In this document: piece after piece, positions 18,457 to 27,339 of the stretch | Numbering within the stretch: position 1 is the stretch's first letter | Layout of the letters: each line of letters opens with the position of its first letter | Source: JACKJA01 sp050297015 | GTDB taxonomy: Bacteria > Pseudomonadota > Alphaproteobacteria > Micavibrionales > Micavibrionaceae | DNA length: 64,000 nt | Direction: 5' to 3' | Assembly (NCBI GenBank): GCA_050297015.1 | Contig: JBNKRZ010000023.1 | Coordinates: forward strand, 68,504 to 132,503 | Notes under the pieces: generated by a model | Told to the model about the DNA's origin: nothing | The model's input: the letters and a program-made list of their open reading frames with translations, nothing else | Databases searched by the model: none | Program-made: the position numbers and the translations under genes

Positions 18457-20118
18457 TCAAAAGGGCAAACCGTCCCGCATAACGCCATACCACCACGGCG
18501 AAGTTAGCCCTCTAGCCCGCGCGATTTCAATAACAACCACATAAATCACAAGCCCCGCACCATAGCCGATCCACGCGCCTTTCCCGGCTTTGGGCACCAA
18601 CTTGTTTTTCTGTCCCGCTTTTATGAGGGGGGACAAAACCCGGCGATACGCCCGCAAAGCGCTGTAGCGAATTCCCGCCGTGGTGAGCAGTCCTCCCAAG
18701 GCGATCAAGCATAAATCAATCGCCAGCGCGCCCATGCGGCTACCGACATGGACAATCAGAGCCTCTCGCACCGGCCCCATATAATAAAGCACATACAGCA
18801 TACTCACGACAAACAGTCCCAGCAACAACCCTCCATAACGCTGGCGCCTTGTTACATTTTTGAGCGCCCGGTCAGAATCGCTGAGCATACGCTCAATCGT
18901 TTTCCCAGACAGCCCCACGGGATAGCGCTTTTTCATCCGGTTTACAGCCTTTCTCAACGGGCAGCGTGCTGTAGCTAAAACGGCCTCTCCCACAGCGCGG
19001 TAGCGAATCGCAGCGCGAATATGCCGGACACAGCCTTTAGAGACTTGCGCCGCCGCCGTTAAATCATCCCGGCCTTTGGCAATCAAGGGCTCCAGAAAAT
19101 CAGGCACATCATAAAGACGTGCCTGCGCCCCGAATAAAACAGCATCCATCTTCGCCTTATCCAAAAGAAAACAAATATGACCGAAAGGTACGCGGGCCTT
19201 GTAAGAAGCCCTAAACGCCGCACCATCCTCTCCCGCTTTCACCTCCGCCGCCGCGACAGACAAAAACTCCACCTGCCCCTGCTTTTGTGTAACCAAAGCC
19301 GTGCCCGCCGCCTCAATCAATCTGCGCGCCCTATCCGGCACGGTGCCACTGCCAAAGCCATAAGAAAAATCGCCTTGCGCCTTAAAAGACGAAAAAACAA
19401 GACGGGAAAGCCATCCGCTCCCGCTGCACTCGCGACAAGAAATTTTCCCCTTCCCCGTACAAGAACGGCAACGCATATCTCCCCGGCCCTGACAATCCGT
19501 ACAATTAACTTTCCCGCGCCCGTGGCACTGTACGCAAGGCTGCGGCTGGCCACCGTTTTGCATGTATTTTGTGCCATAGCAACGCGGGCAGCTCATACGG
19601 CGGCTGCCGTGACAACGCGGACAAATAACGGCGCCCTTCCCCCGACAAGCGGGACACGTACAGGACCCTGTGTTCTTACAAGCGGCACAGGCCTCATGAA
19701 TCACGAACTGGCGGTTAAACTGGCTCAAGGGAATTGCTAAACGATTCGCTGCCCACCCGGCATCTTCGCGCTTTGTTATGCTCTCGTGCAAAACGGCACA
19801 AACGCCGTTATCTTGCTCTATTTTCTGGAGAGTGGCGTCTGTCAGTTGAAGGGCCTGATCGACGGACGTGACGATTTCGCCTTTTTCCCGCCCGGCTTTT
19901 TGTTGTTCGCTAACATCACGAAGAATTTTGTAGCGCCCCTCCCCCGTGAAAGGGAGAACCCCGCCCTCAAAGGATTTAATCCGCACGCATGCCGGGTCCA
20001 GACCGTTGCCTCTTACAAGGCTTCGTACAAAACGCAAAGCCTTGTTGAGCAAATCGAGTGAAACAGGCTCCTGCCCCTCGTGATCCGTACGAATATGAAA
20101 GTCCTGTTTTTCTGCCAT
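18457..20118 (-). CDS. Membrane-anchored zinc-finger protein with DnaJ-type CxxCxGxG repeats
   Basis: 553 residues. Residues 144-233 contain eight CxxC pairs, several in the form CxxCxGxG (CPACRGKG, CVQCHGRG, CTDCQGRG, CRSCTGKG, CRECSGSG), as in the zinc-binding centre of DnaJ. There is no J-domain HPD motif, so it cannot recruit DnaK in the usual way. Three hydrophobic segments near the C-terminus (around 430-450, 465-490 and 515-535) suggest membrane anchoring with the zinc region in the cytoplasm. The N-terminal 140 residues are not recognised. It may be a membrane chaperone or a protein-contact scaffold. No ribosome binding site is obvious. It is alone between a convergent unknown and the end of the histidine operon. 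Confidence 0.8.
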   Translation of the reverse strand: MAEKQDFHIRTDHEGQEPVSLDLLNKALRFVRSLVRGNGLDPACVRIKSFEGGVLPFTGEGRYKILRDVSEQQKAGREKGEIVTSVDQALQLTDATLQKIEQDNGVCAVLHESITKREDAGWAANRLAIPLSQFNRQFVIHEACAACKNTGSCTCPACRGKGAVICPRCHGSRRMSCPRCYGTKYMQNGGQPQPCVQCHGRGKVNCTDCQGRGDMRCRSCTGKGKISCRECSGSGWLSRLVFSSFKAQGDFSYGFGSGTVPDRARRLIEAAGTALVTQKQGQVEFLSVAAAEVKAGEDGAAFRASYKARVPFGHICFLLDKAKMDAVLFGAQARLYDVPDFLEPLIAKGRDDLTAAAQVSKGCVRHIRAAIRYRAVGEAVLATARCPLRKAVNRMKKRYPVGLSGKTIERMLSDSDRALKNVTRRQRYGGLLLGLFVVSMLYVLYYMGPVREALIVHVGSRMGALAIDLCLIALGGLLTTAGIRYSALRAYRRVLSPLIKAGQKNKLVPKAGKGAWIGYGAGLVIYVVVIEIARARGLTSPWWYGVMRDGLPF

Positions 20119-20254
20119 CTAATCTTTTGTTTTAAAACGTTTTTTACCGTTTCCTCTAGTTCGGATGTTGTTTTTTACAGGGGGGGTGGGGTTTGTATCA
20201 TCCTTTTGTTTTTGCTCACGTTTTTTTATTTTTATTGTAGGATAAAATTCCCAC

Positions 20255-20306
20255 AAAAGCAAGGGGAGGAGGAAAGAGATTGCTGCATCGAGGTTTTTGC
20301 CTCCCC
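20255..20306 (-). terminator. Possible terminator of the histidine operon
   Basis: On the minus strand GGGGAGG (20306-20300) pairs with CCTCCCC (20269-20263) across a 30-base loop, followed by TTGCTTTT. It lies just after hisIE. The long loop makes it uncertain. Confidence 0.4.
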
Positions 20307-20317
20307 TCACAATGACG

Positions 20318-20923
20318 TCAGGATGAATGGCGCTCTTGCAAAACGACACAAACTTGCTCCAAATCAAGACCCGCATTTTCGAGCAACACCAGTGTGTGAT
20401 AAATCAAATCGGCGCCTTCGTTCAGGATTTTATCCTTATCGCCGCTCATGTGAGCGAGCGCCACTTCAACGCCCTCCTCGCCGACTTTTTGGGAAATCCG
20501 TTCTTTGCCGCTATTAAATAGAGAGGTCGTATAGCTGCCATCGGGCATATCTTCGTGGCGCTGTTTGATGAGCGCGCCAAGTTCACCGAGAAAAGCCAGC
20601 GGCAATGTTTCATCGCCCCAGCATGTCTTTGTACCTTTGTGGCACGTCGGACCGTCGGCCTGCGCCGTTACCAAAAGCGTATCATTGTCACAATCGGCTT
20701 TGATATCTTTCAGGTGTAAATAGTTCCCCGATGTCTCACCTTTGGTCCAGAGACGCTCTTTGCTACGGGAGAAAAACGTCACTTTTTCCGTTTCCAGCGT
20801 TTTTTCGAGCGCTTCACGGTTCATATAGCCAAGCATCAAGACCGTTCCTGTGCTTTGCTCCTGCACGATCGCGGGGAGCAGACCATTTCCTTTTTCAAAG
20901 TCCAATCTATCAAGATCAATCAT
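20318..20923 (-). CDS. hisIE: Bifunctional phosphoribosyl-AMP cyclohydrolase / phosphoribosyl-ATP pyrophosphatase
   Basis: 201 residues covering steps two and three of histidine synthesis. The N-terminal half is HisI: the metal- and substrate-binding stretch ADCDNDTLLVTAQADGPTCHKG and the WTKGETSGN motif are intact. The C-terminal half is HisE, with GSYTTSLFNSGKERISQKVGEEGVEVALA, which carries the acidic metal-binding residues of the all-alpha pyrophosphatase. Many alphaproteobacteria have hisI and hisE as separate genes, so the fused form is a departure, though it is common in other phyla. Its start overlaps the hisF stop by four bases. It is the last gene of the operon. Confidence 0.95.
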   Translation of the reverse strand: MIDLDRLDFEKGNGLLPAIVQEQSTGTVLMLGYMNREALEKTLETEKVTFFSRSKERLWTKGETSGNYLHLKDIKADCDNDTLLVTAQADGPTCHKGTKTCWGDETLPLAFLGELGALIKQRHEDMPDGSYTTSLFNSGKERISQKVGEEGVEVALAHMSGDKDKILNEGADLIYHTLVLLENAGLDLEQVCVVLQERHSS

Positions 20924-21690
20924 AAACGTACCGCTATACCTTCCTGCTTTAAAAAGTTTTTCAATTCCGGGATGGGAATATCGCCGCTGTGGAATACGGA
21001 GGCCGCGAGTGCCCCATCCACCCCGGTCTGTTTGAACACGTCGGCGAAGTGTACCATTTCTCCCGCTCCACCGGACGCGATCAGAGGAATGCTCACCGCA
21101 GCGCGTACGGCTTTGAGCTGTACGCTATCGTACCCCTGACGTACACCGTCCTGATTCATACAGTTGAGCACGATTTCCCCGGCACCCATTTCCTGCACTT
21201 TTTTCGCCCAGCTTACCGTGTCGTGTTTAGCTTTGATAGTTTTCGTTTCATCGCCTGTATACTGGTAAACGCGCATCGAGCCGTCTTCTTCAACCCGGCT
21301 ATCGATTCCAACCACCACGCACTGCACACCGAAGGTTTTCGCCAGTTCTGTGATAAATTCAGGGCGTTCAAGCGCCGGGGAATTAACTGAGATTTTATCT
21401 GCACCATTATTCAAGATAGCGCGCGCATCCTCCATCGTACGGATGCCGCCCGCCACACAAAACGGAATGTCTAAAATCCGCGCCACTTTTTCCACCCAGT
21501 CTTTTCCCACCGTACGTTGATCGCTACTGGCCGTGATATCATAGAACACCAGTTCGTCCGCGCCCTCATCACGGTAGCGCGTAGCAAGGTCCAGAATATC
21601 GCCCATCACGCGGTGATCGCGGAACTGTACGCCCTTGACGACAACGCCGTCTTTTACATCCAGACAAGGGATAATACGGCGCGTCAACAT
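20920..21690 (-). CDS. hisF: Imidazole glycerol phosphate synthase, cyclase subunit
   Basis: 256 residues, a complete (beta/alpha)8 barrel of normal length. The N-terminal RIIPCLDVKDGVVVKGVQF carries the first catalytic Asp, and VVGIDSR carries the second. With HisH it turns PRFAR and ammonia into imidazole glycerol phosphate and AICAR. It overlaps hisA upstream by seven bases and hisIE downstream by four, so translation is coupled along the operon. Confidence 0.97.
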   Translation of the reverse strand: MLTRRIIPCLDVKDGVVVKGVQFRDHRVMGDILDLATRYRDEGADELVFYDITASSDQRTVGKDWVEKVARILDIPFCVAGGIRTMEDARAILNNGADKISVNSPALERPEFITELAKTFGVQCVVVGIDSRVEEDGSMRVYQYTGDETKTIKAKHDTVSWAKKVQEMGAGEIVLNCMNQDGVRQGYDSVQLKAVRAAVSIPLIASGGAGEMVHFADVFKQTGVDGALAASVFHSGDIPIPELKNFLKQEGIAVRL

Positions 21691-22412
21691 ACTGCCAGCG
21701 CCTCCTCTACGGTGAATGCCCCTTCATACAAAGCCTTGCCAACAATCACTCCGGCTGCATTTGCTTTTTTAGCCGCCTGCAAATCGTCAAGACTGCTCAC
21801 CCCGCCTGATGCCTGTATATCGAGATGGTCGAAATCCAATTTCATCACACGATATAATTCTGTGTTGGAGCCTTGCATCGTGCCGTCGCGGGAAATATCA
21901 GTACACAAAACATGTTTCAGCCCGTAATCACGGTAGTTTTCAAGCACGTCGTTTAATTTCCATGGGGATGTCTCTTGCCAGCCCGCCACGGCGAGATGCC
22001 ATATTTTATCCTGCAAGATCACATCCATGGCCAGCGTTATTTTTTCCGGATCCATCGTCTGGATGATTTCTTCGGTCTTGATGGGGTCTTTCACCAACAT
22101 GGAACCAATCACAACCCGGCTGGCCCCGGCATCGAGCAACGCCGTGATTTCTTCCTCACTGCGGATGCCACCGCCCGTTTGTACCTTCAGATCGGTGGCT
22201 TTGATAATTTTCTCAATCATATCAATCTGGCGGTTTTCTGGATTTTTTGCGCCGGACAAATCGACAAGATGTAACCACTCGGCTCCTTGATCCTTATAGC
22301 TTTGCGCCACAGCGACAGGATCGTTCCCATAGGCTGTAACTTGCTCGAAATCGCCTTTGTAAAGGCGTACGCATTGGCCGTCCAATAAATCAATCGCGGG
22401 ATAAAGTATCAT
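21684..22412 (-). CDS. hisA: ProFAR isomerase
   Basis: 242 residues, full length. The barrel starts with LYPAIDLLDGQCVRLYKG, with the catalytic Asp in AIDLLDG, and shows VQTGGGIRSEEEI and the second Asp in VLCTDISRDGTMQG. It performs the Amadori rearrangement of ProFAR to PRFAR, the substrate of HisHF. It lies one base after hisH and overlaps hisF. Confidence 0.97.
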   Translation of the reverse strand: MILYPAIDLLDGQCVRLYKGDFEQVTAYGNDPVAVAQSYKDQGAEWLHLVDLSGAKNPENRQIDMIEKIIKATDLKVQTGGGIRSEEEITALLDAGASRVVIGSMLVKDPIKTEEIIQTMDPEKITLAMDVILQDKIWHLAVAGWQETSPWKLNDVLENYRDYGLKHVLCTDISRDGTMQGSNTELYRVMKLDFDHLDIQASGGVSSLDDLQAAKKANAAGVIVGKALYEGAFTVEEALAVC

Positions 22413-22413
22413 C

Positions 22414-23007
22414 TTACATCTCCAGAAAATTTTTCAAAACTTGTTGTCCAGCCGCGCCAGAACGCTCCGGGTGGAATTGGCACCCCATGAAATTATCACG
22501 AACAACACTGGCGGAAAACGCTTCATCTTCATACGTACAGGCTGCCAGCGTATAACCCCCCACGGGCGCATAATAGCTATGTACGAAATAAAAGAAACAG
22601 CCGTCCGCCATATCTTTAAAAAGCGGATGGTCTTTTTCAAAGCGTACATCGTTCCAGCCCATATGGGGTATGGTCTTGCCGGGTGCAGGTGCAAAATGCC
22701 GTACGTTTCCTTCAATCGCGTTCAAAAGAGAAGCATCACCCTCCTCCGAATGTGAAAAAAGAAGCTGCATCCCCAGACAAATCCCCAAGGTCGGCTGCGT
22801 CAGATTGCGAATGCATTCAACCAGCTCACGAGCCTGAAGCTGGCTCACGGCCTCAGCCGCCGCACCGACACCGGGCAGAATCACACGATCGGCCCGCGCG
22901 ATTTCATCCGGATCGGCCGTAAAAATCCCGGCGACCCCCAGCCGTTCAAGGGCAAATTTTACTGAGGCGATATTAGCCCCGCCACTGTCAATCAGGACAA
23001 CACTCAT
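22414..23007 (-). CDS. hisH: Imidazole glycerol phosphate synthase, glutaminase subunit
   Basis: 197 residues. Class I glutamine amidotransferase with the nucleophilic cysteine in LGICLGMQLLF and the His-x-Glu pair in GCQFHPERSG. It releases ammonia from glutamine and channels it through the HisF barrel. It overlaps the preceding hisCB gene by four bases. Confidence 0.97.
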   Translation of the reverse strand: MSVVLIDSGGANIASVKFALERLGVAGIFTADPDEIARADRVILPGVGAAAEAVSQLQARELVECIRNLTQPTLGICLGMQLLFSHSEEGDASLLNAIEGNVRHFAPAPGKTIPHMGWNDVRFEKDHPLFKDMADGCFFYFVHSYYAPVGGYTLAACTYEDEAFSASVVRDNFMGCQFHPERSGAAGQQVLKNFLEM

Positions 23008-24665
23008 AAGACCCCCTTGCTGCTGGGGAGTTCATCACCATCCTTGCGAATTGCTTGCCGCAAAGCACGGCCAAAGGCTTTAAAGCATCCCTCGACCATA
23101 TGATGCGTGTTTTCGCCGGCGATCGTCATATGAAGGTTAGCCCCCAAATTTTCAGCCAACGAGCGGAATATGTGCTCCACCATATCGGTGGGCAAATCAC
23201 CCGCCATGCCTTCAGGAAAGCCGCCGTCAAATTTAAGGTAAAACCGTCCGCTTAAATCCAGCGCCACACTGGCCAGTGCCTCATCCATCGGCAAGGTAAA
23301 GCCATAGCGCCCGATTCCGGCTTTATCGCCGAGCGCTTCCTTCAAAGCCTGTCCCAGCGCAATAGCGCAGTCCTCTACCGTGTGGTGCGGATCAACTTCC
23401 AAATCACCATCGCATTCAAGCGTAAGAGCAAAACCGCCATGCCGTGCAATTTGCTCCAGCATATGATCGTAAAAACCAATACCGGTCGCGATACGTACAG
23501 GCGCGGTTTCATCAAGATTGAGGCTCACACAGATGGCCGTTTCTTTCGTCTGACGGACAACTTTGGCCGTGCGGCAGGCTTTAGGTTCTGGCAGCTGTCC
23601 ACGCAAAACATTTAAAAGCGCTTCCATCTCCGTACGTGTTCCGATGGTTATGCGTACGCTATTCTCCAGCCCCGGCTGGTATGACTGATCGCGGATAATA
23701 ATACCGGCCTCTCGCAGGCGCGCCGTAAAAGCTGCCGCATCCTTTACCGTCACCATAATGAAATTAACGGATGAAGGATGAACTTTAATAATTTCGGGAA
23801 GCCCTTGAATTTCCTCTATAAACCAGTCGCGGGTCTCTAACACCTCCGCGCGCAGCGCTGCCAGCCGCGCTTGGCTTTTGGCGGACAGCGCCGCTATCGC
23901 CGCTTCGGCCACGGGCTGTGGCACCGGATAGACCGGCAAGATTTTAGAGAGCAGCGCAATCACATCCGCCCCGGCCAGCGCCACGCCACAGCGCAATCCC
24001 GCCGCCGCGTATGCCTTGGAAAGGGTGCGCAAAACAACGAGATTCTCATATGTTTCGAGCGCCGGGATCATACTGTGTTCTTCCCCGGCAAATTCCATGT
24101 ACGTCTCATCAACCACGACCAGCGCCCGCCCGGCATAAGTCTTACACAGGGCATCAATATCTGCGCGGTCGATCAGATTTCCAGTGGGATTGTTGGGCGT
24201 GCAAACAAAGATAATTTTTGTATTATTATCAATTGCCTGCTCAATGCCTTTCATATCCAGCTGAAAATTATCATCCAACAGCACCGCGCGGGTTTCACAG
24301 CCCTGCACCAGAGCGGCCTGCGCGTACATCGGAAAGGTCGGCGGACAAATGATAATGTTATCCTGTCCGGCCTCGCAAAATGCGCGCACCAACAATTCGA
24401 TCGCTTCATCCGCGCCCCGCGTCGTCATCAGATTGCGGCCCGACACGTCGTAGAGCTGCGCCAACGCCCGCACCAGCGGTTCGGGTTGCTGGTCGGGATA
24501 ACGGTTATAATCTTTCGCGCCAATGAAAGGCTCATACGGCAATTCGTTAGCATCCAAAAAGATCGCGCTATCCGCACCGCCCTGATAAAGCGTACGCGCC
24601 GATTGATAGGCTTTCATAGCGATGATGGCGGGGCGCGCCCGATTTACGATACTCTTCTCGCTCAT
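23004..24665 (-). CDS. hisCB: Fused histidinol-phosphate aminotransferase / imidazoleglycerol-phosphate dehydratase
   Basis: One uninterrupted 553-residue frame with two complete enzymes. Residues 1-357 are HisC: the PLP lysine is K217 in TLSKAYAAAG, with CTPNNPTGN at 155-163 and DETYMEF at 186-192. Residues 367-553 are HisB dehydratase: GIGFYDHMLEQIARHG (H401, H409), DPHHTVEDCA (H427, H428, E431) and THHMVE (H521, H522) supply the manganese ligands. The linker is only about ten residues. The enzymes catalyse consecutive steps: HisB makes imidazoleacetol phosphate and HisC aminates it. In Escherichia coli the partner of HisB is a phosphatase (HisN), not HisC. No frameshift or internal stop is seen. 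Confidence 0.96.
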   Translation of the reverse strand: MSEKSIVNRARPAIIAMKAYQSARTLYQGGADSAIFLDANELPYEPFIGAKDYNRYPDQQPEPLVRALAQLYDVSGRNLMTTRGADEAIELLVRAFCEAGQDNIIICPPTFPMYAQAALVQGCETRAVLLDDNFQLDMKGIEQAIDNNTKIIFVCTPNNPTGNLIDRADIDALCKTYAGRALVVVDETYMEFAGEEHSMIPALETYENLVVLRTLSKAYAAAGLRCGVALAGADVIALLSKILPVYPVPQPVAEAAIAALSAKSQARLAALRAEVLETRDWFIEEIQGLPEIIKVHPSSVNFIMVTVKDAAAFTARLREAGIIIRDQSYQPGLENSVRITIGTRTEMEALLNVLRGQLPEPKACRTAKVVRQTKETAICVSLNLDETAPVRIATGIGFYDHMLEQIARHGGFALTLECDGDLEVDPHHTVEDCAIALGQALKEALGDKAGIGRYGFTLPMDEALASVALDLSGRFYLKFDGGFPEGMAGDLPTDMVEHIFRSLAENLGANLHMTIAGENTHHMVEGCFKAFGRALRQAIRKDGDELPSSKGVL

Positions 24666-24668
24666 TAT

Positions 24669-25964
24669 TTATTTCCCCCGTCTGACACGTACAGCGTTGG
24701 CGTGCGCGTCCAATCCTTCAATGCCGGCCAGTGTTTCAATCGTATCGCCTAACGCCTCCAGCCCATCACGGCTTAGCTCTTGTACACTCATCGTGCGTTG
24801 GAACGCCTCTACACTCAGCCCGCTATAAGCCCGCGCATAACCATAGGTCGGCAAGGCGTGGTTCGGGCCGCTGGCATAATCGCCCGCCGATTCGCAAGAC
24901 CACGGCCCGACAAAGACGGAGCCCGCATTTTCCACTCGGTCGACATAGGCCTCAGCCCCATCAAACCCCAAGATCAAGTGCTCCGGCGCGTAAAGGTTTG
25001 AAATTTCCAGTGCTTGATTCATATCGGCCGCAATCAGGCACGAGCTGTTTTCCAATGCAGCGGCGGCGATTTCCTTGCGCGGCAATTTTTCAAGCTGAGC
25101 CTGCGTTTCCGCCATAATAGCTTGCGCTTTTTCCGCAGACAGCGCCACAAGAATCACCTGCGAGAGCGGATCATGCTCGGCCTGCGAAAGCAAATCCGCG
25201 GCGGCGAACACCTCATCTGTCGTGTCATCCGCGACAACCAAAACTTCGGATGGACCAGCGGGCATATCAAGCGCCGCACCATCCGGGTCTAAGGCCACCA
25301 TTTGCTTGGCCGCTGTAACATAAGCATTGCCAGGACCAAAAATCTTTTCCACCTTGGGCACGCTTTGCGTCCCGTAAGCCATGGCCGCTATCGCCTGCGC
25401 ACCGCCGATAGAATAGATTTTCTCGATCCCGCAGAGCTGCGCCGCCGCCAAAATATGCGGATTAACCTCTCCATCTTTACCGCAAGGCGTACACATAATG
25501 ATTTCCTTACAACCCGCGAGTTGCGCGGGAACGCCCAGCATCAACGCTGTTGAAACCAATGGCGCGCTACCGCCCGGCACATAGAGCCCTACCCTCTCGA
25601 TCGGACGCACAATCCGGCGGCACTTGACCCCCGGCATGGTTTCAATCTCGTATTCACGCGCGCCCTGCTTCTCATGATAGGTACGGATATTATTATACGC
25701 GGTACGTAGGACGTGGTACGTATCACGTATCTCTTCCGGCGTGGCGGCTATCTTTTCGGCGGGAACCATAAGCCCAACCGCTGATAAATCCGCTCCATCG
25801 AACTTTTTCGTATAGTCCAAAAGCGCCCCGTCACCGCGTGCAAAAACATCGGCAACAACAGACTGAACAGCACGCCCCACACCGGCTTTGGATTCACTGG
25901 CCGGGCGACGTAAAAAAGCAGCACGTTCACCTGCTGATAATTCATTCCAAACAACTGTTTTCAT
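24669..25964 (-). CDS. hisD: Histidinol dehydrogenase
   Basis: 431 residues, normal length. It has the family signatures GLYVPGGSAPLVSTALMLG and, in the middle, the stretch IYSIGGAQAIAAMAYGT, then the zinc ligand region LLSQAEHDPLSQ with Gln and His, and the C-terminal GLEALGDTIETLAGIEGLDAHANAVRVR. It oxidises histidinol to histidine in two NAD-dependent steps, the last of the pathway. It lies three bases upstream of hisCB and 50 bases after hisG. Confidence 0.97.
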   Translation of the reverse strand: MKTVVWNELSAGERAAFLRRPASESKAGVGRAVQSVVADVFARGDGALLDYTKKFDGADLSAVGLMVPAEKIAATPEEIRDTYHVLRTAYNNIRTYHEKQGAREYEIETMPGVKCRRIVRPIERVGLYVPGGSAPLVSTALMLGVPAQLAGCKEIIMCTPCGKDGEVNPHILAAAQLCGIEKIYSIGGAQAIAAMAYGTQSVPKVEKIFGPGNAYVTAAKQMVALDPDGAALDMPAGPSEVLVVADDTTDEVFAAADLLSQAEHDPLSQVILVALSAEKAQAIMAETQAQLEKLPRKEIAAAALENSSCLIAADMNQALEISNLYAPEHLILGFDGAEAYVDRVENAGSVFVGPWSCESAGDYASGPNHALPTYGYARAYSGLSVEAFQRTMSVQELSRDGLEALGDTIETLAGIEGLDAHANAVRVRRGK

Positions 25965-26014
25965 TAAACAAATCTCTCTTAAAAAATAAGTCTAACCACA
26001 CACAATGACGCGCT

Positions 26015-26914
26015 CTAATCCAGCATCTTCTCGATAGGAAGAACAAGAATGGCCGAAGCCCCTTTGCGTTTCAGGTCCTCCATCGTATCCCAAAAGACCT
26101 TTTCCTGACAGACAGCATGCACGACCACTTTATCGTCGCAGCCCTGTAGCGGCAAAATCGTCGGGCTTTCCGCGCCGGGCAGGGCGCTTGTAATATCATC
26201 CAGTGCTGCCACCGGCGCATGAAGCATAATATATTTACTTTCCTCTGCCTGCAAAGTGCCACGCATCCGTTTAAGCAAACAATCGGCGAGCTCTTGCAAA
26301 GCCGGTTCCAGCGCCGTGTTTTGTATAAGCACCGACTGGCTTTTAAAAATCGTCTCACATTCACGCAGCCCATTGGCGGCCAACGTCGCCCCCGTTGACA
26401 CCAGATCGCAAATAATATCGGCGATCCCCATCCGCGGCGCAATTTCTACAGCGCCCTCCATTGACACGACTTTGGCCTCCACACCTTGCTCCGTTAAATA
26501 AGAACGAAGCAACCCCTTATAGGATGTCGCAATCGTCTTCCCCGCCAGAGAAGGCGCGCCGCTCCAGCTTTCGTTATTCGGCCCGGCCAGACATAGGCGA
26601 CACTTACCAAATCCCAATTCCAGCGCCGTTTCTATTTTCGCAAACATATCGTTTTCCGCGCGCGCTTTTTCCTCTTCCAGCACATTTTGCCCGACGATCC
26701 CCAACTGGCACACATTAAGCGCCACAAATTCGGGAATATCGTCATCACGCACAAACATCACATCGAGCGGAAAATTCTGAGCGCGGCAAAATAACTGATC
26801 CTTACTCTTGGTCAGCTTTATCCCGCATTTTTCAAGCAACGACAATGATTTATCCGTTAGCCGCCCGCCCTTTTGCACCGCCATTTTCAGGCGTATTTCT
26901 TTGTCCTCAATCAT
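26015..26914 (-). CDS. hisG: ATP phosphoribosyltransferase, long form
   Basis: 299 residues, so the long form with a C-terminal regulatory domain; short-form HisG of about 220 residues needs HisZ, and no hisZ is seen here. Key parts are MAVQKGGRLTDKSLSLL, the FVRDDDIPEFV loop and the PRPP-binding region IADIICDLVSTGATLAANGL. The C-terminal part (about 225-299) is where histidine feedback binds in this form. It catalyses the first committed step. The start overlaps the upstream regulator-like gene by eight bases. Confidence 0.96.
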   Translation of the reverse strand: MIEDKEIRLKMAVQKGGRLTDKSLSLLEKCGIKLTKSKDQLFCRAQNFPLDVMFVRDDDIPEFVALNVCQLGIVGQNVLEEEKARAENDMFAKIETALELGFGKCRLCLAGPNNESWSGAPSLAGKTIATSYKGLLRSYLTEQGVEAKVVSMEGAVEIAPRMGIADIICDLVSTGATLAANGLRECETIFKSQSVLIQNTALEPALQELADCLLKRMRGTLQAEESKYIMLHAPVAALDDITSALPGAESPTILPLQGCDDKVVVHAVCQEKVFWDTMEDLKRKGASAILVLPIEKMLD

Positions 26915-27206
26915 CTTCCATTACCCTTTCCAACATGGCTTTATAGCCCCCATAGTCACCGTTTAAAAAACGCGCCACACGACTAACTGTTGTCGTACTG
27001 GCCCCTGTTGTGGCCGAAATATCGCGATAGGACAACCCACCCCTACTCAAAAGCCGGGCGATATTCCACCGTTCAGCCAAGGCCGCCACCTCTTGCGGCG
27101 TACACAAATCAATTAAAAATGCGCGTGCTTCGTCTTTATTTTCCAGACAGCACAACGCCGCACAAAGCGCTTCGATTTGATTGGCTTTTTCGTCTTGCTC
27201 TTGCAT
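26907..27206 (-). CDS. TrpR/YerC-family DNA-binding protein, first gene of the histidine operon
   Basis: 99 residues. The central part has the TrpR-like arrangement: LCTPQEVAALAERWNIARLLSRG, then a helix-turn-helix (LSYRDISATTGASTTTVSRVARFL) with the recognition helix TTTVSRVARFL, and a tail NGDYGGYKAML typical of the YerC/YecD group. I chose ATG 27206 with GGGAGG before it rather than the upstream ATG at 27245. Since it opens the histidine operon and overlaps hisG by eight bases, it is probably the operon's own repressor. Two perfect palindromes sit directly before it. The ligand is unknown; histidine or a pathway intermediate is an inference. Confidence 0.88.
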   Translation of the reverse strand: MQEQDEKANQIEALCAALCCLENKDEARAFLIDLCTPQEVAALAERWNIARLLSRGGLSYRDISATTGASTTTVSRVARFLNGDYGGYKAMLERVMEDD

Positions 27207-27220
27207 GAGTCGCCTCCCTT

Positions 27221-27246
27221 CACATATGTGATAGCGTGTTAACACG
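27221..27246. promoter_or_regulatory. Two perfect palindromes before the histidine operon (candidate operators)
   Basis: CACATATGTG (27221-27230) and CGTGTTAACACG (27235-27246) are perfect dyads 15 bases centre to centre, just upstream of the ribosome binding site of the TrpR-like gene. A possible -35 TTGACG lies at 27265-27260 on the minus strand, so the 12-bp dyad would fall on the -10 position. This fits repression by a dimeric helix-turn-helix protein. Confidence 0.55.
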
Positions 27247-27339
27247 ATGACACACTTCTCGTCAAGAAAGAATTTACGGAGAAGGGCAAAAACTGCTATA
27301 ACACCGCATAGAAATACCCTTCAAAGAAAGGATACCCCT

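Noticed and set aside
20270..20325. Palindromic repeat element (TTGC...CACAATGACG) before hisIE end, like intergenic repeats of other alphaproteobacteria
   Set aside because: Only one copy was noticed and the stem is short; the segment is better explained as the operon terminator.
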